Source of the DNA: an uncultured Latescibacterota bacterium
GTDB lineage: Bacteria > Latescibacterota > UBA2968 > UBA8231
Reading direction: 5' to 3'
DNA length: 64,000 bases
NCBI GenBank assembly: GCA_958295495.1
Contig: OY282352.1
Span: 5,402,049-5,466,048 of the forward strand
In this document: one piece after another, positions 1 through 7,943 of the stretch
How the letters are laid out: every line of letters starts with the position of its first letter
Numbering within the stretch: the stretch's first letter is position 1
Position numbers and translations under genes: made by a program
Notes under the pieces: generated by a model
The model's input: only the letters and a program-made list of their open reading frames with translations
What the model was told of the DNA's origin: nothing
Databases searched by the model: none

Positions 1-12
1 TTCTGGACGCAT

Positions 13-798
13 CTACAAACAAGCGCGCACAATGTCGCGGGCCTTCAGCACGTCCGCGCGATTTTTGTAGTACTCAAAGACGAAATAGGGCACCTGCGCC
101 CACTCCTGTAACGCGCCGATATAGGCCGGATAGTCCAAGCGCCCCGACCCCGTCGGCCCGTAGTCGGCAACCTCGCCATTCTCGGCAAAGCGCGCATCCT
201 TGCCGTGGGCGATTGCGATGTCGGGGCCGAGCATCCGCACTGCGCGTACCAGCGGGGTGCGGTCGGGCGCGAAGTTCGCCGCGTCCATGCAGACTTTGAG
301 CACCGCAGACCCCACTCGATCCTGCACCCGCAAAAAGCGCTCCGCCCCGTCGATGCTCCCCGCCCGCGTCATTTCCACCGCGATGACAACGCCGGATTTC
401 TCGGCCGCCGCGCAAGCCGGCGCCAGCCCGGCGCACAACCCCTCAAACACCGCCCGATCGTCAACATCCTCTTCTGGATACCCCGACGGATGCCACACCA
501 GCACCGGCCGCGCGTTGTCGCCGAAACGCCCGTCGAGCGCCGCGGTCTTCTCCACGCAGCGCACCAGCCTTGCGACATCATCTTGGACCGCGCCTTTTGG
601 CCCGACCAGATCGACGTGCAAGGTCATCGCCGCCAGCGCGATATCGGCCGCCTGTAGCACTTTGTCGATCTCTTCCGCCGACGGGTCCTGCGCCCCTCCG
701 TCAGTTCCCGAGCCGAAAAACATCTGCACCGCCTCAAACCCCTCGGGCCGCATTGCTGCCGGCGGCAGCATATCTCCTAGCATCAACGCAAGTTTCAC
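13..798 (-). CDS. Sugar phosphate isomerase/epimerase family protein (AP_endonuc_2 TIM barrel)
   Basis: A 261-residue protein with the xylose-isomerase-like TIM-barrel pattern. The candidate metal ligands sit at the usual strand ends: E142 (AVEM), D172 (CMDAANF), H198 (IAHGKDAR) and E242 (FVFEYYK). Such enzymes isomerise or epimerise sugars, inososes or related polyols in the cytoplasm; the substrate cannot be read from sequence. The start is GTG at 798, preceded by AAGGAG about seven bases upstream. The stop is TAG at 13-15, so the gene is complete. It lies 45 bases downstream of the Gfo/Idh/MocA oxidoreductase on the same strand, and this pairing is common in sugar and inositol catabolic operons. 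The two are probably co-transcribed from the promoter near 2022-2051. Confidence 0.88.
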   Translation of the reverse strand: MKLALMLGDMLPPAAMRPEGFEAVQMFFGSGTDGGAQDPSAEEIDKVLQAADIALAAMTLHVDLVGPKGAVQDDVARLVRCVEKTAALDGRFGDNARPVLVWHPSGYPEEDVDDRAVFEGLCAGLAPACAAAEKSGVVIAVEMTRAGSIDGAERFLRVQDRVGSAVLKVCMDAANFAPDRTPLVRAVRMLGPDIAIAHGKDARFAENGEVADYGPTGSGRLDYPAYIGALQEWAQVPYFVFEYYKNRADVLKARDIVRACL

Positions 799-843
799 GG
801 TTCGCTCCTTATCATGGGCCGCCGACTACCACCTCTTTTCGCA

Positions 844-1995
844 TTAAAACGTCCCCTGCACATCCATCACCTGCCCGCCCCCCTCCTTCACCTTGGAAGT
901 AGCCACTCGCTTTTGCAGTTCCTCGTAGTACAAGTCCTCGTCCACCGGGATGTGTACCCAATCGTCCGTCCACGTCGAAAGCAACATGGCATTGGCCAAC
1001 TCCACGCCGTTGATCCCCTCGGCCCCGGCGGCCAACAGCGGCGACCCCGTGCGGATGGCCTGCACCCAGTTTTGGGTAATTCCCTTGTGCTCCGCGCCGC
1101 CGCCGCTTGGGATCTCGCACTTCCAGACCTCCGGGCTGCCAAACCCATGCGGCCACTCCACGAGGAATTTGCTCGCCGACTCCGTCGTGCGCCAGAAGGT
1201 GATTTTGCCGCCTTCTAATACCACCTTGCCGCGGTCCGCTGAAATCTCCAGCCGATTGGTCCCCGGGGCCTCGCCCGTAGAGGTAATAAAAACGCCCGTA
1301 GCTCCGGTCTCGTATTCGACGTAGGCCGTTACATCGTCTTCGACCTCAATGTCGTGGTACTGCCCAAAGCGACAAAAGGCGCGCACTCGCTGCGGCATTC
1401 CGCATATCCACTGCCACAGGTCGAGGTTGTGCGGACACTGATTGGCCAACACGCCGCCACCTTCGCCGGCCCAAGTCGCCCGCCAGCCACCCGAATCGTA
1501 GTAGCTCTGGGCGCGGAACCAGTTGTTGATGATGTAAATTGTGCGCCGGATCGGCCCTAGTTCACCGGATTCGACGAGCGACTTCAGCTTCTGGTGCTCG
1601 CCGCGCGCACGCTGGTTGAACATCATGCCAAAGACCCGGTCGCTTTTGGCCGCAGCCTCGTTCATCGCGCGGACTTGGCGCGTATAGACCCCAGCCGGCT
1701 TCTCGCTCATGGCGTGCAGGCCGTTTTCCAGCGCGGCGATCACCAGCGGCGGGTGGAAGTAGTGGGGGGTGGCGACGATCACAGCGTCCACGCATTGGGC
1801 TGCAAACAGGGCGTTGGCCCCGGCGAAGGCTTGCACGCCCGCGCCGTATTTGTCTTGCACATCCGCGAGCCGCGCCGGATCGATGTCGGCTACGGCCGCG
1901 AGTTCCGCGCCGGCGATTTGGCCTTGGGAAAGATAGGTGGCGTGGCTGCTGCCCATGCCGCCGAGGCCAATAATGCCAATTCGCACCTCGTCCAT
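844..1995 (-). CDS. Gfo/Idh/MocA family NAD(P)-dependent oxidoreductase
   Basis: The frame is open further upstream, but the start chosen is ATG at 1995. AAGGAG lies eight bases before it, and the protein then opens directly into the Rossmann motif GLGGMG at residues 10-15. The result is 383 residues, normal for the family. E98-K99-P100 is the family EKP motif that carries the catalytic lysine, and H189/D192 (CPHNLDLW) match the second active-site motif. Family members oxidise or epimerise sugars, inositols or their derivatives in the cytoplasm with NAD(P). It is the first gene of a two-gene unit with the downstream TIM-barrel isomerase. The exact substrate is unknown. Confidence 0.9.
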   Translation of the reverse strand: MDEVRIGIIGLGGMGSSHATYLSQGQIAGAELAAVADIDPARLADVQDKYGAGVQAFAGANALFAAQCVDAVIVATPHYFHPPLVIAALENGLHAMSEKPAGVYTRQVRAMNEAAAKSDRVFGMMFNQRARGEHQKLKSLVESGELGPIRRTIYIINNWFRAQSYYDSGGWRATWAGEGGGVLANQCPHNLDLWQWICGMPQRVRAFCRFGQYHDIEVEDDVTAYVEYETGATGVFITSTGEAPGTNRLEISADRGKVVLEGGKITFWRTTESASKFLVEWPHGFGSPEVWKCEIPSGGGAEHKGITQNWVQAIRTGSPLLAAGAEGINGVELANAMLLSTWTDDWVHIPVDEDLYYEELQKRVATSKVKEGGGQVMDVQGTF

Positions 1996-2021
1996 TTCGC
2001 GCTCCTTGTCGTTATCTAGCG

Positions 2022-2051
2022 ATGATACAGGTTTAGCTGAGGGATTTGCAA
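2022..2051 (-). promoter_or_regulatory. Predicted sigma70-type promoter of the oxidoreductase/isomerase operon
   Basis: Reading the minus strand, TTGCAA (2046-2051) and TATCAT (2022-2027) are separated by 18 bases, and the ATG at 1995 follows at a normal leader distance. This is pattern matching only. Confidence 0.45.
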
Positions 2052-2397
2052 AAAAGGAAATGGGTCGCCGGACACGCCAGCGGGGATTAGCTCTTTCAGC
2101 AGCCAAGATCGCCGTGATTGCCGCAGCAGATTGGTCCCGTGTGCAGTCTGCGCCAGATGTTGGCCGCGGTGCCAAGGGAGGCCACTGCCCCGCACATTCG
2201 CCAAGAACTTGGTAACAACAAAGGGCCAGCGATTGGCTCGATGCTGATGATCACACATGAGTCGCAATATATCTCAAAACCCACAAAGCGGTCAATCTCG
2301 CCGGTGGCAGCCCCAAGTAAATTGCCTCTGGAAAAGAGCTGAATTTTAATCAGATGGAATCGGCCGCGACGAATCTGTGGGGCGCGATGATGGTCGT
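2052..2397. other. Intergenic stretch without recognisable gene
   Basis: About 350 bases between the operon promoter and the end of the TPR lipoprotein gene. Several short open frames on both strands overlap one another, and none has a good ribosome site or a recognisable product. I see no hairpin with a T-run that would end the TPR transcript. Confidence 0.5.
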
Positions 2398-3621
2398 TCA
2401 GCGAGCGCGCGATTTTTCTGCGTGCTGTAGGAGTATCTGTACGGATCTGAGGTTGTCGGCGAACGTGCGGTTTGAGGAGTCCAATTCGACTGCCCGCTCA
2501 AAGGCCTCCATGGCCTCTAGCCTATTCCCCGAGAGCAGTCTGACGGTGCCGATCCCATTGTGGGCGAGGGCGTAGGTGGAGTCGGCGAGCAACGCTGCTC
2601 GATAGGCCCGGGCCGCCTCTGCGGGTCGCTTCTGCTGCAGCAGAAGGTTTCCCAAGTTGTTGTGGGCGGCGGCCAGTTCGGCATCTCGTGAGATAGCCTG
2701 TCGGTAGAGCTGAATCGCTTTGTCCGTCTCGCCCCGTCTCGAATACAGGCGAGCCAGTGCCTGATAGAGAGCCGGATCGGTGGGGTCGTGGCGGATCGCC
2801 TCGCGGTACTTGGCGATGTCCGTGTCGATTGCTCTCAGCATCTCGAACCGACGCAACATGTTTTGCCCACTCTCCTTCTGCCCCAGCCGCATCAGACAGT
2901 TGGCCAGATTGAAGTGCGCCTTCGCATGGTAAGCATTGAGCTGAATGGCCCTCTCGAGATGCTGGCGAGCACTCGTGAAGTCCTTGGCGGCAAGCTGTAG
3001 CGCACCTAAGTGTGCCCAAGTGTTTGCGTGGGTCGAGTCGATCTGCAGCGTTCTCTCCAGAATCGCTTTGGCCGCGGCCGGCCGCCCCTGCTTCCCCAGC
3101 AGGTAGCCTAGCTGGTTGCGTGCCTCCACATCGTCGGGACGGATTCCCACCGCAATCTCCAGCGATTCGATGGCGCCGGCGTAGTCGCCTCGCCGTTCCC
3201 GCAGCTGCGCCAAAGCCTTGTGGGCGGACTGATATCCGCTGTCGGCCGCGATCGCTCGCGCCATCAGCTCTTCTGCCTCTTCGTGCCGTCCTGCCGCAGA
3301 GCGCACGGAGGCCAAGTTGTAATGGGCTGCCGCGTACTCGGGCTTGAGGGATATCGCTCGTTGGTACGACGCAGCGGCTTGGTCGAGACGGCCCTGCCGC
3401 GCCAGATTGTTGCCGAGATCGTAGTGGATGACCGGGTCCCGTGGCTCTAGCTGGGCCGCACGTTGCAGCAGCAGGATCGCTTCGGCGGATTCACCGCGAG
3501 CCGAGTGCTCGAGTGCGCTGTCGAGGACGGCTCGTGCGGCTTCTTGCCGCCTAAGTGCCTGTTTTTCGGGTACAGGCCCCTCGCAGGCACTCAGTAGGAA
3601 GAAGACAAAAACGGCAGGCAT
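2398..3621 (-). CDS. TPR-repeat lipoprotein of surface locus A
   Basis: A 407-residue protein. It opens with a short hydrophobic signal ending in the lipobox LSAC at about residues 10-13, so it is probably lipid-anchored. The rest is tetratricopeptide repeats with the usual pattern (A-x-x-x-L-G at helix A, A-x-x-x-Y/F at helix B). The repeats form an N-terminal block, a short non-TPR linker around residues 240-255, and a C-terminal block. TPR arrays bind other proteins, so a scaffold role at the membrane is likely. It lies 24 bases downstream of the parvulin lipoprotein, the same order as the paralogous pair at 46242-49408, and the linker region is shared with that paralog. It is the last gene of the minus-strand run. 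No enzymatic domain is visible. Confidence 0.85.
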   Translation of the reverse strand: MPAVFVFFLLSACEGPVPEKQALRRQEAARAVLDSALEHSARGESAEAILLLQRAAQLEPRDPVIHYDLGNNLARQGRLDQAAASYQRAISLKPEYAAAHYNLASVRSAAGRHEEAEELMARAIAADSGYQSAHKALAQLRERRGDYAGAIESLEIAVGIRPDDVEARNQLGYLLGKQGRPAAAKAILERTLQIDSTHANTWAHLGALQLAAKDFTSARQHLERAIQLNAYHAKAHFNLANCLMRLGQKESGQNMLRRFEMLRAIDTDIAKYREAIRHDPTDPALYQALARLYSRRGETDKAIQLYRQAISRDAELAAAHNNLGNLLLQQKRPAEAARAYRAALLADSTYALAHNGIGTVRLLSGNRLEAMEAFERAVELDSSNRTFADNLRSVQILLQHAEKSRAR

Positions 3622-3645
3622 GACACTCGCAGATCCAAGTGCTCT

Positions 3646-5253
3646 TCAATTCCGGGCATCGTCTTCGCGAGCACCCCAAGCGGTCAGTACGGAGCCCAGC
3701 GCGTCTTCATGGACCACGATCTCGTCGGCAAAGTCCCCGCGGAGTTGGACGAGCAACGAGTCCATCCTCTGGTGCTCGGCACTCAGGCGGAGGATTACTT
3801 CAATGTTTCGTTCCACCGCCTCATAGGGTCGCGCCGGTGTCTGACTCTTTTCGGCGATACGCAGAACGGAATACCCGCCAGGTACTTCGAGAGGTCCGAG
3901 GAGCGCACCCACTTCCGAGTCGAGAGCGAGGGGCGCGAGATCCCCGAGGAGCGGGTTGTCTCTCGTGACGAGCCACATTGACCCGCCTCTCTTTTTCGTC
4001 ACCTCGCGAATGCTGTGTGCCCGTGCGAGGGAGTCGATGGGGACACCCGCCTCGGCTTGGCCGCGGAGTCGTTGTGCCAGAGTGAGGTCCGCGACGAGCA
4101 CTTCATCGACGCGAACCGTCGGACGTGGACCATACAGCTCAGGGTGTTCCTCGTAGTACGCCCGTTTCTCGGCATCCGACACCTCAATACGTCCAACGAC
4201 GACCCGACGGAGGCTGTCGATCATCATTTCTTCCCTCAGCGCATTGACCTGATCGCGCACCCCGGGTTGACGGTCCATGCCACGACGCTTGGCTTCCTCA
4301 ACGACCAGGCGATCCCGGGCCTTCTTGTGCAACCAGCTTTGAGGATCGGCCTCAGCCGCGGCCAAGTCGATGTCGGAGGACAATAGCTGGCCGCTCGCCC
4401 AAGTGCAGAGCGGGTCCGACGCGGGGCGGTCGCCGGCCAGTGGCGCACAGACTAGGCCATTCGCCTTCGCCAAGCTGTCGGCGAAGGCCTCGAAGACGCG
4501 AGTCCTTTCGCGTACGCGGAACTCCTTGAGCACAACATCCCAGCGGCTCGCAATGTCGGCGGGGCGGCGATCGACAAGGCGAAACACGTGAACCCCGTAG
4601 CGGGAGGTCAGAGGTTCCGGGTAGGTTTGACCAGGCTCCAGAGACAGCAATTGCTCCCTGACCTCTGGGAGCACTTGGGATACAGACATGTAGCTAAAGT
4701 AGCCCCCCAAGTGCCCGGTCTCGTGGTGGATCGAACGTTCGACAGCGAGAACATCCAGCGGCTCTCCTGCAGCGAGGGCCTCGAGGACACTCCACGCATC
4801 GGCCTCATTTGTCAGCATCGCGTGCTGGAGCAGCACCTCTTCGGTGAACCCTCCTTCAAGGGCGAAGGTCTGGATGCCTGACGTGTCGATCCCCGCATCG
4901 ACAGAGACCGCGTTGAACAGGGCGCGCCAGACGAGTTTGCTCCGTAGCTGCTCGAGAGCAGCTACGATTCTCGACGATGCGGCCAGCTTCCTGCGTTGTC
5001 CCTCCATCACCAGAAGCTGTCTGTCTATCATCGCATTGAGTAGCTGGCGTTTCGTGTCGAGATTGGCGGGATCTTTGCCGCGATGGGAAGAGGCAAGAAG
5101 CTTCGTCGCCATCTTGGTGTATGCCTCGACATCGATCGCATCCCGGCCGATGATGGCGACGACGGTGGGCTTTGGCTCGTATTGTTCGGTCTGTTCGCAG
5201 GCCAGCAGTCCCGCTGTCAGCAAGATAATGGCGCGCGACAAAATTCTCATCAT
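3646..5253 (-). CDS. Tandem-parvulin peptidyl-prolyl isomerase lipoprotein (SurA/PrsA-like), locus A
   Basis: A 535-residue exported protein. The start chosen is the ATG at 5253, which overlaps the stop of the upstream barrel gene (ATGATGA overlap, 5250-5253); a second ATG follows at once. The N-terminus is a signal peptide with lipobox LLAC. Next comes a SurA_N-like helical region with the motif LNAMIDRQLLV, then two parvulin-like domains. The first includes GHLGGYFSYM and RYGVHVFRLVDRRP; the second includes RGGSMWLV and GGYSVLRIAEK. Such proteins assist folding of exported or outer-membrane proteins. Position between the barrel gene and the TPR lipoprotein suggests a dedicated chaperone for that barrel. 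Catalytic activity of either domain is not certain; PpiC-type domains often act only as chaperones. Confidence 0.82.
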   Translation of the reverse strand: MMRILSRAIILLTAGLLACEQTEQYEPKPTVVAIIGRDAIDVEAYTKMATKLLASSHRGKDPANLDTKRQLLNAMIDRQLLVMEGQRRKLAASSRIVAALEQLRSKLVWRALFNAVSVDAGIDTSGIQTFALEGGFTEEVLLQHAMLTNEADAWSVLEALAAGEPLDVLAVERSIHHETGHLGGYFSYMSVSQVLPEVREQLLSLEPGQTYPEPLTSRYGVHVFRLVDRRPADIASRWDVVLKEFRVRERTRVFEAFADSLAKANGLVCAPLAGDRPASDPLCTWASGQLLSSDIDLAAAEADPQSWLHKKARDRLVVEEAKRRGMDRQPGVRDQVNALREEMMIDSLRRVVVGRIEVSDAEKRAYYEEHPELYGPRPTVRVDEVLVADLTLAQRLRGQAEAGVPIDSLARAHSIREVTKKRGGSMWLVTRDNPLLGDLAPLALDSEVGALLGPLEVPGGYSVLRIAEKSQTPARPYEAVERNIEVILRLSAEHQRMDSLLVQLRGDFADEIVVHEDALGSVLTAWGAREDDARN

Positions 5254-7889
5254 TGACCGGTTCCAAGACCCGCAAACACGTCCACGAAGATCATCGTATT
5301 CGTGTCGGCATCTTCTCCACTGACGCTGCGTCGCGTCCACCGCATGCCGATGTTCGCGGTCAGCTCGTAGCCCAGATACGCCGCCTGATTGGAAAACTGC
5401 GATGCCAGAGTCAAGCGACTGAAGTCATCTTGGTAGTCAACCGCACCGCCTTCAGGGCGGCTCTTCAGGTTGTTGAAAAGCTCGTATTCGGTGCCAAGAC
5501 CGAGAGTCAGCTTAGGGGAGATGTGATAGCTGACGAGAAAGAAGAAAAGTTCCGCAAGGTCGCGCGTGCGGCGCTCGCGCGGGTTGGTCGGCGTGCGAGA
5601 AGAAAATCGCTGCTTCCACTGAGGCCACAGGAGCACAGTCGGCGTTGCCCAGAATTGACGATCTGCCTTGCTGATTAGGCCCAAGAACCTCTCATCCTGC
5701 GTTCCCTGCGCCGCATCCCCCTGCTGATTGTAGGCGTCGTACTTGAGCTTCGTCTGGGTCGTAACTAACGGATTCCAATCTACTTGAAGGTAGAGGGTGT
5801 TGATGAAGGTATCCTGCGCGATCAACGGATCGCTAAAGTCCTGCAGCGTGCCAGTAGAGAAGGCCGGCTGCACCCATTGGATGAGATTGTCGGGGATGTC
5901 ATCCTCGACTTTGCGGACGAACTCCATTAGCTGGATCGACAGACCACGCTGCGGATACTCCTTCTGCAGCGTCAGCAGACCGTAGGTGGAGACCGCCCGG
6001 CGGTCGCTGGAGTGCTGTTCCATCCGCGAGCGCCCCAACATGAGGCGGCTTTTCGGCATCAGTTCAACACCGACGTAGAGGTTGTATCCCTTGCTGTCCC
6101 GCTTGTACGGGTAATCCGGTTCCGTGTCGTTCTCGAAACGGTCGATGATGGTATTGTTGTTCATGTCAGTGCCGAAAAGGAATTCGGGCGAATCGACGTG
6201 GTAGCGGAAGAACGGCTCGCTGTAATCGGGCTGGTTGTTCTGATTCTGATTGAAGTCGGAGATGAAGTCTTGGTTCTCGTCGAGGCCCGGAAACACCTCC
6301 CGATCGGGGAACTGATTCTGGTTTGGAAACAGGGCACTCAGATTCGCGCTGCGGCGAATCCAGTCCGGGAAGCGATCTTGGTCGTCGTTGTCGTCGACGA
6401 GTTCGTAGAGATAGTTCTCCTCGTTCTCGTAATCGACGAAGCCTTGCGAGTCGGGGATGAACATAGACGTCGAGTACCCAGGCTCAATGCTGAAAAGCTC
6501 CCCGTATCCGAAAAAGGGGTACGCGATCTGAGATGCCGTGGCGTAGTACGCCTCGGACTCGTCGTGAGCGAGCGCTTGGTTGCTGCGGATGGTCTGGTTG
6601 GGGAACCGTCGGTTGCGCCGATTGCTCACGTACTCAGATCGGAGGTTGAAACCCCTCACATCGCTGATTGCGAGGTTCACCCCCCGCAACTCATTGCTCG
6701 AAGGGATCCCGTACTGAAAGCGGATAAATCGCTGGTTGGAGGCGTCGGTAATGTTGCCCTGCGCTTGGGCGACGGGCAGGAAGGCGGGTTCCAGCGTCGC
6801 GTTGGTCTGCAGGTTCGATGCGACTTCTACGAGGTAGTCGTTGGCCACTACTAGCCCCACCTCGATTCGCTCGATCTCCCGGAAATCGGTGATCTCCTCA
6901 TCGGGACCCGGCCGGAAATCCGTCTCAATGTTATACGTCAGGGTGACCGTATTGGAACCGCTGGCTTCTAGCAGGCCCTCGCGTGCGACACCCCCTTCGA
7001 TGATCGGGTCGATCTCGGGATGCTCGACGCCGTCGATGAAGATCTGCTCGCGGAGAAGCAGTGCGCCGCCGACGCCGTCCTCCGGTGAGTCGTCTGACAA
7101 ACGCACGATCAACCGTTGAACATTTCCCGCATTCAGGCGACCGCCGAGGACGCCACGCAGCGAATTTTCGTCGAGGGAGAGCGTCGAGTTCTGGTGAAAA
7201 GTCGTCAGATAGCTTCCCCCCAATGTCGCGAAATCGCCGACGGCCATGCTTCCGTTCAGGCCGAGTAACTGAGTGAAGGTCGTTTGCCGCGCCGGTCCTT
7301 GGTCGACGGCGATGGCCACGCGCCCGGGCGAATCTGCCCGCGCCGCCAAGACGCTCACTCCGTACTTATCGGTCTGGAAGTCCCACTGCAGACCGTCGAA
7401 AAGCGGTTTGGAGAAGGTGAGCGGCGTCATCGTGGAGCGAATGCCCTCGCCGATGGTCAGGGAGGTGTGGAACTGCCCCTTGGCCCCGGAGACCACGATG
7501 AGACGATTGAACCACTGGCTGAAATTTGGATCTTTCCAGATTCCGCTACCGAAATCCCGCGGATACTCATTCGTGAAGTTGTAGATGTTCCAGCCCTTGG
7601 TAAAGTAATTGCCGTAGAGGTCGTAGTAGCGGTCGCCTTCGAGCTCGGTTCTCACATATCGCCGGTACTGGTTCCGAGCATAGTTGGTGTAAGTACTCCC
7701 CTGCCAGCCATATAGTGAGTAGAGTGCTTGGGGCAGATACCACTTCCGCAAAGTTGGAACCAGGGTCTCAGGACTGATTCGGGCCCCTTCAGTGATGTAG
7801 GGATTGAACAGACCAACTTCGACTGCTCGGCCTGGCGTCCCTTGCAGTAGCAGAACCGCTAGGATGGAGCCGACCCCGTTGCGCTTCAT
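5250..7889 (-). CDS. Large outer-membrane/surface barrel-like protein, locus A member of a three-paralog family
   Basis: An 879-residue protein with a signal peptide (MKRNGVGSILAVLLLQG) and start ATG at 7889 behind GGGAG. I do not recognise it as a named family. It shares long collinear motifs with the proteins at 51846-54629 and 54629-57547. These are an N-terminal KWYLPQ..L..YGW...Y.NYAR motif, TLTPLTFSKP, LSDDSPEDGVGGA, and an acidic Asp/Asn block around residues 495-605 (DDNDDQDRFPDW, DENQDFISDFNQN, DMNNNTIIDRFEND, PDYPYK). The last 250 residues alternate polar and hydrophobic positions like outer-membrane beta strands and end FVDVFAGLGTGQ. The acidic loops resemble calcium-binding D-x-N-x-D loops. 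Unlike its paralogs it lacks the YGNRLGR motif after the signal peptide. Outer-membrane location is inferred, not shown. Confidence 0.7.
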   Translation of the reverse strand: MKRNGVGSILAVLLLQGTPGRAVEVGLFNPYITEGARISPETLVPTLRKWYLPQALYSLYGWQGSTYTNYARNQYRRYVRTELEGDRYYDLYGNYFTKGWNIYNFTNEYPRDFGSGIWKDPNFSQWFNRLIVVSGAKGQFHTSLTIGEGIRSTMTPLTFSKPLFDGLQWDFQTDKYGVSVLAARADSPGRVAIAVDQGPARQTTFTQLLGLNGSMAVGDFATLGGSYLTTFHQNSTLSLDENSLRGVLGGRLNAGNVQRLIVRLSDDSPEDGVGGALLLREQIFIDGVEHPEIDPIIEGGVAREGLLEASGSNTVTLTYNIETDFRPGPDEEITDFREIERIEVGLVVANDYLVEVASNLQTNATLEPAFLPVAQAQGNITDASNQRFIRFQYGIPSSNELRGVNLAISDVRGFNLRSEYVSNRRNRRFPNQTIRSNQALAHDESEAYYATASQIAYPFFGYGELFSIEPGYSTSMFIPDSQGFVDYENEENYLYELVDDNDDQDRFPDWIRRSANLSALFPNQNQFPDREVFPGLDENQDFISDFNQNQNNQPDYSEPFFRYHVDSPEFLFGTDMNNNTIIDRFENDTEPDYPYKRDSKGYNLYVGVELMPKSRLMLGRSRMEQHSSDRRAVSTYGLLTLQKEYPQRGLSIQLMEFVRKVEDDIPDNLIQWVQPAFSTGTLQDFSDPLIAQDTFINTLYLQVDWNPLVTTQTKLKYDAYNQQGDAAQGTQDERFLGLISKADRQFWATPTVLLWPQWKQRFSSRTPTNPRERRTRDLAELFFFLVSYHISPKLTLGLGTEYELFNNLKSRPEGGAVDYQDDFSRLTLASQFSNQAAYLGYELTANIGMRWTRRSVSGEDADTNTMIFVDVFAGLGTGQ

Positions 7890-7943
7890 GTCCAGCTCTC
7901 CCGCGTTAATTTGCCGTCACGTGTTGTCATTGGATCAACTTTC

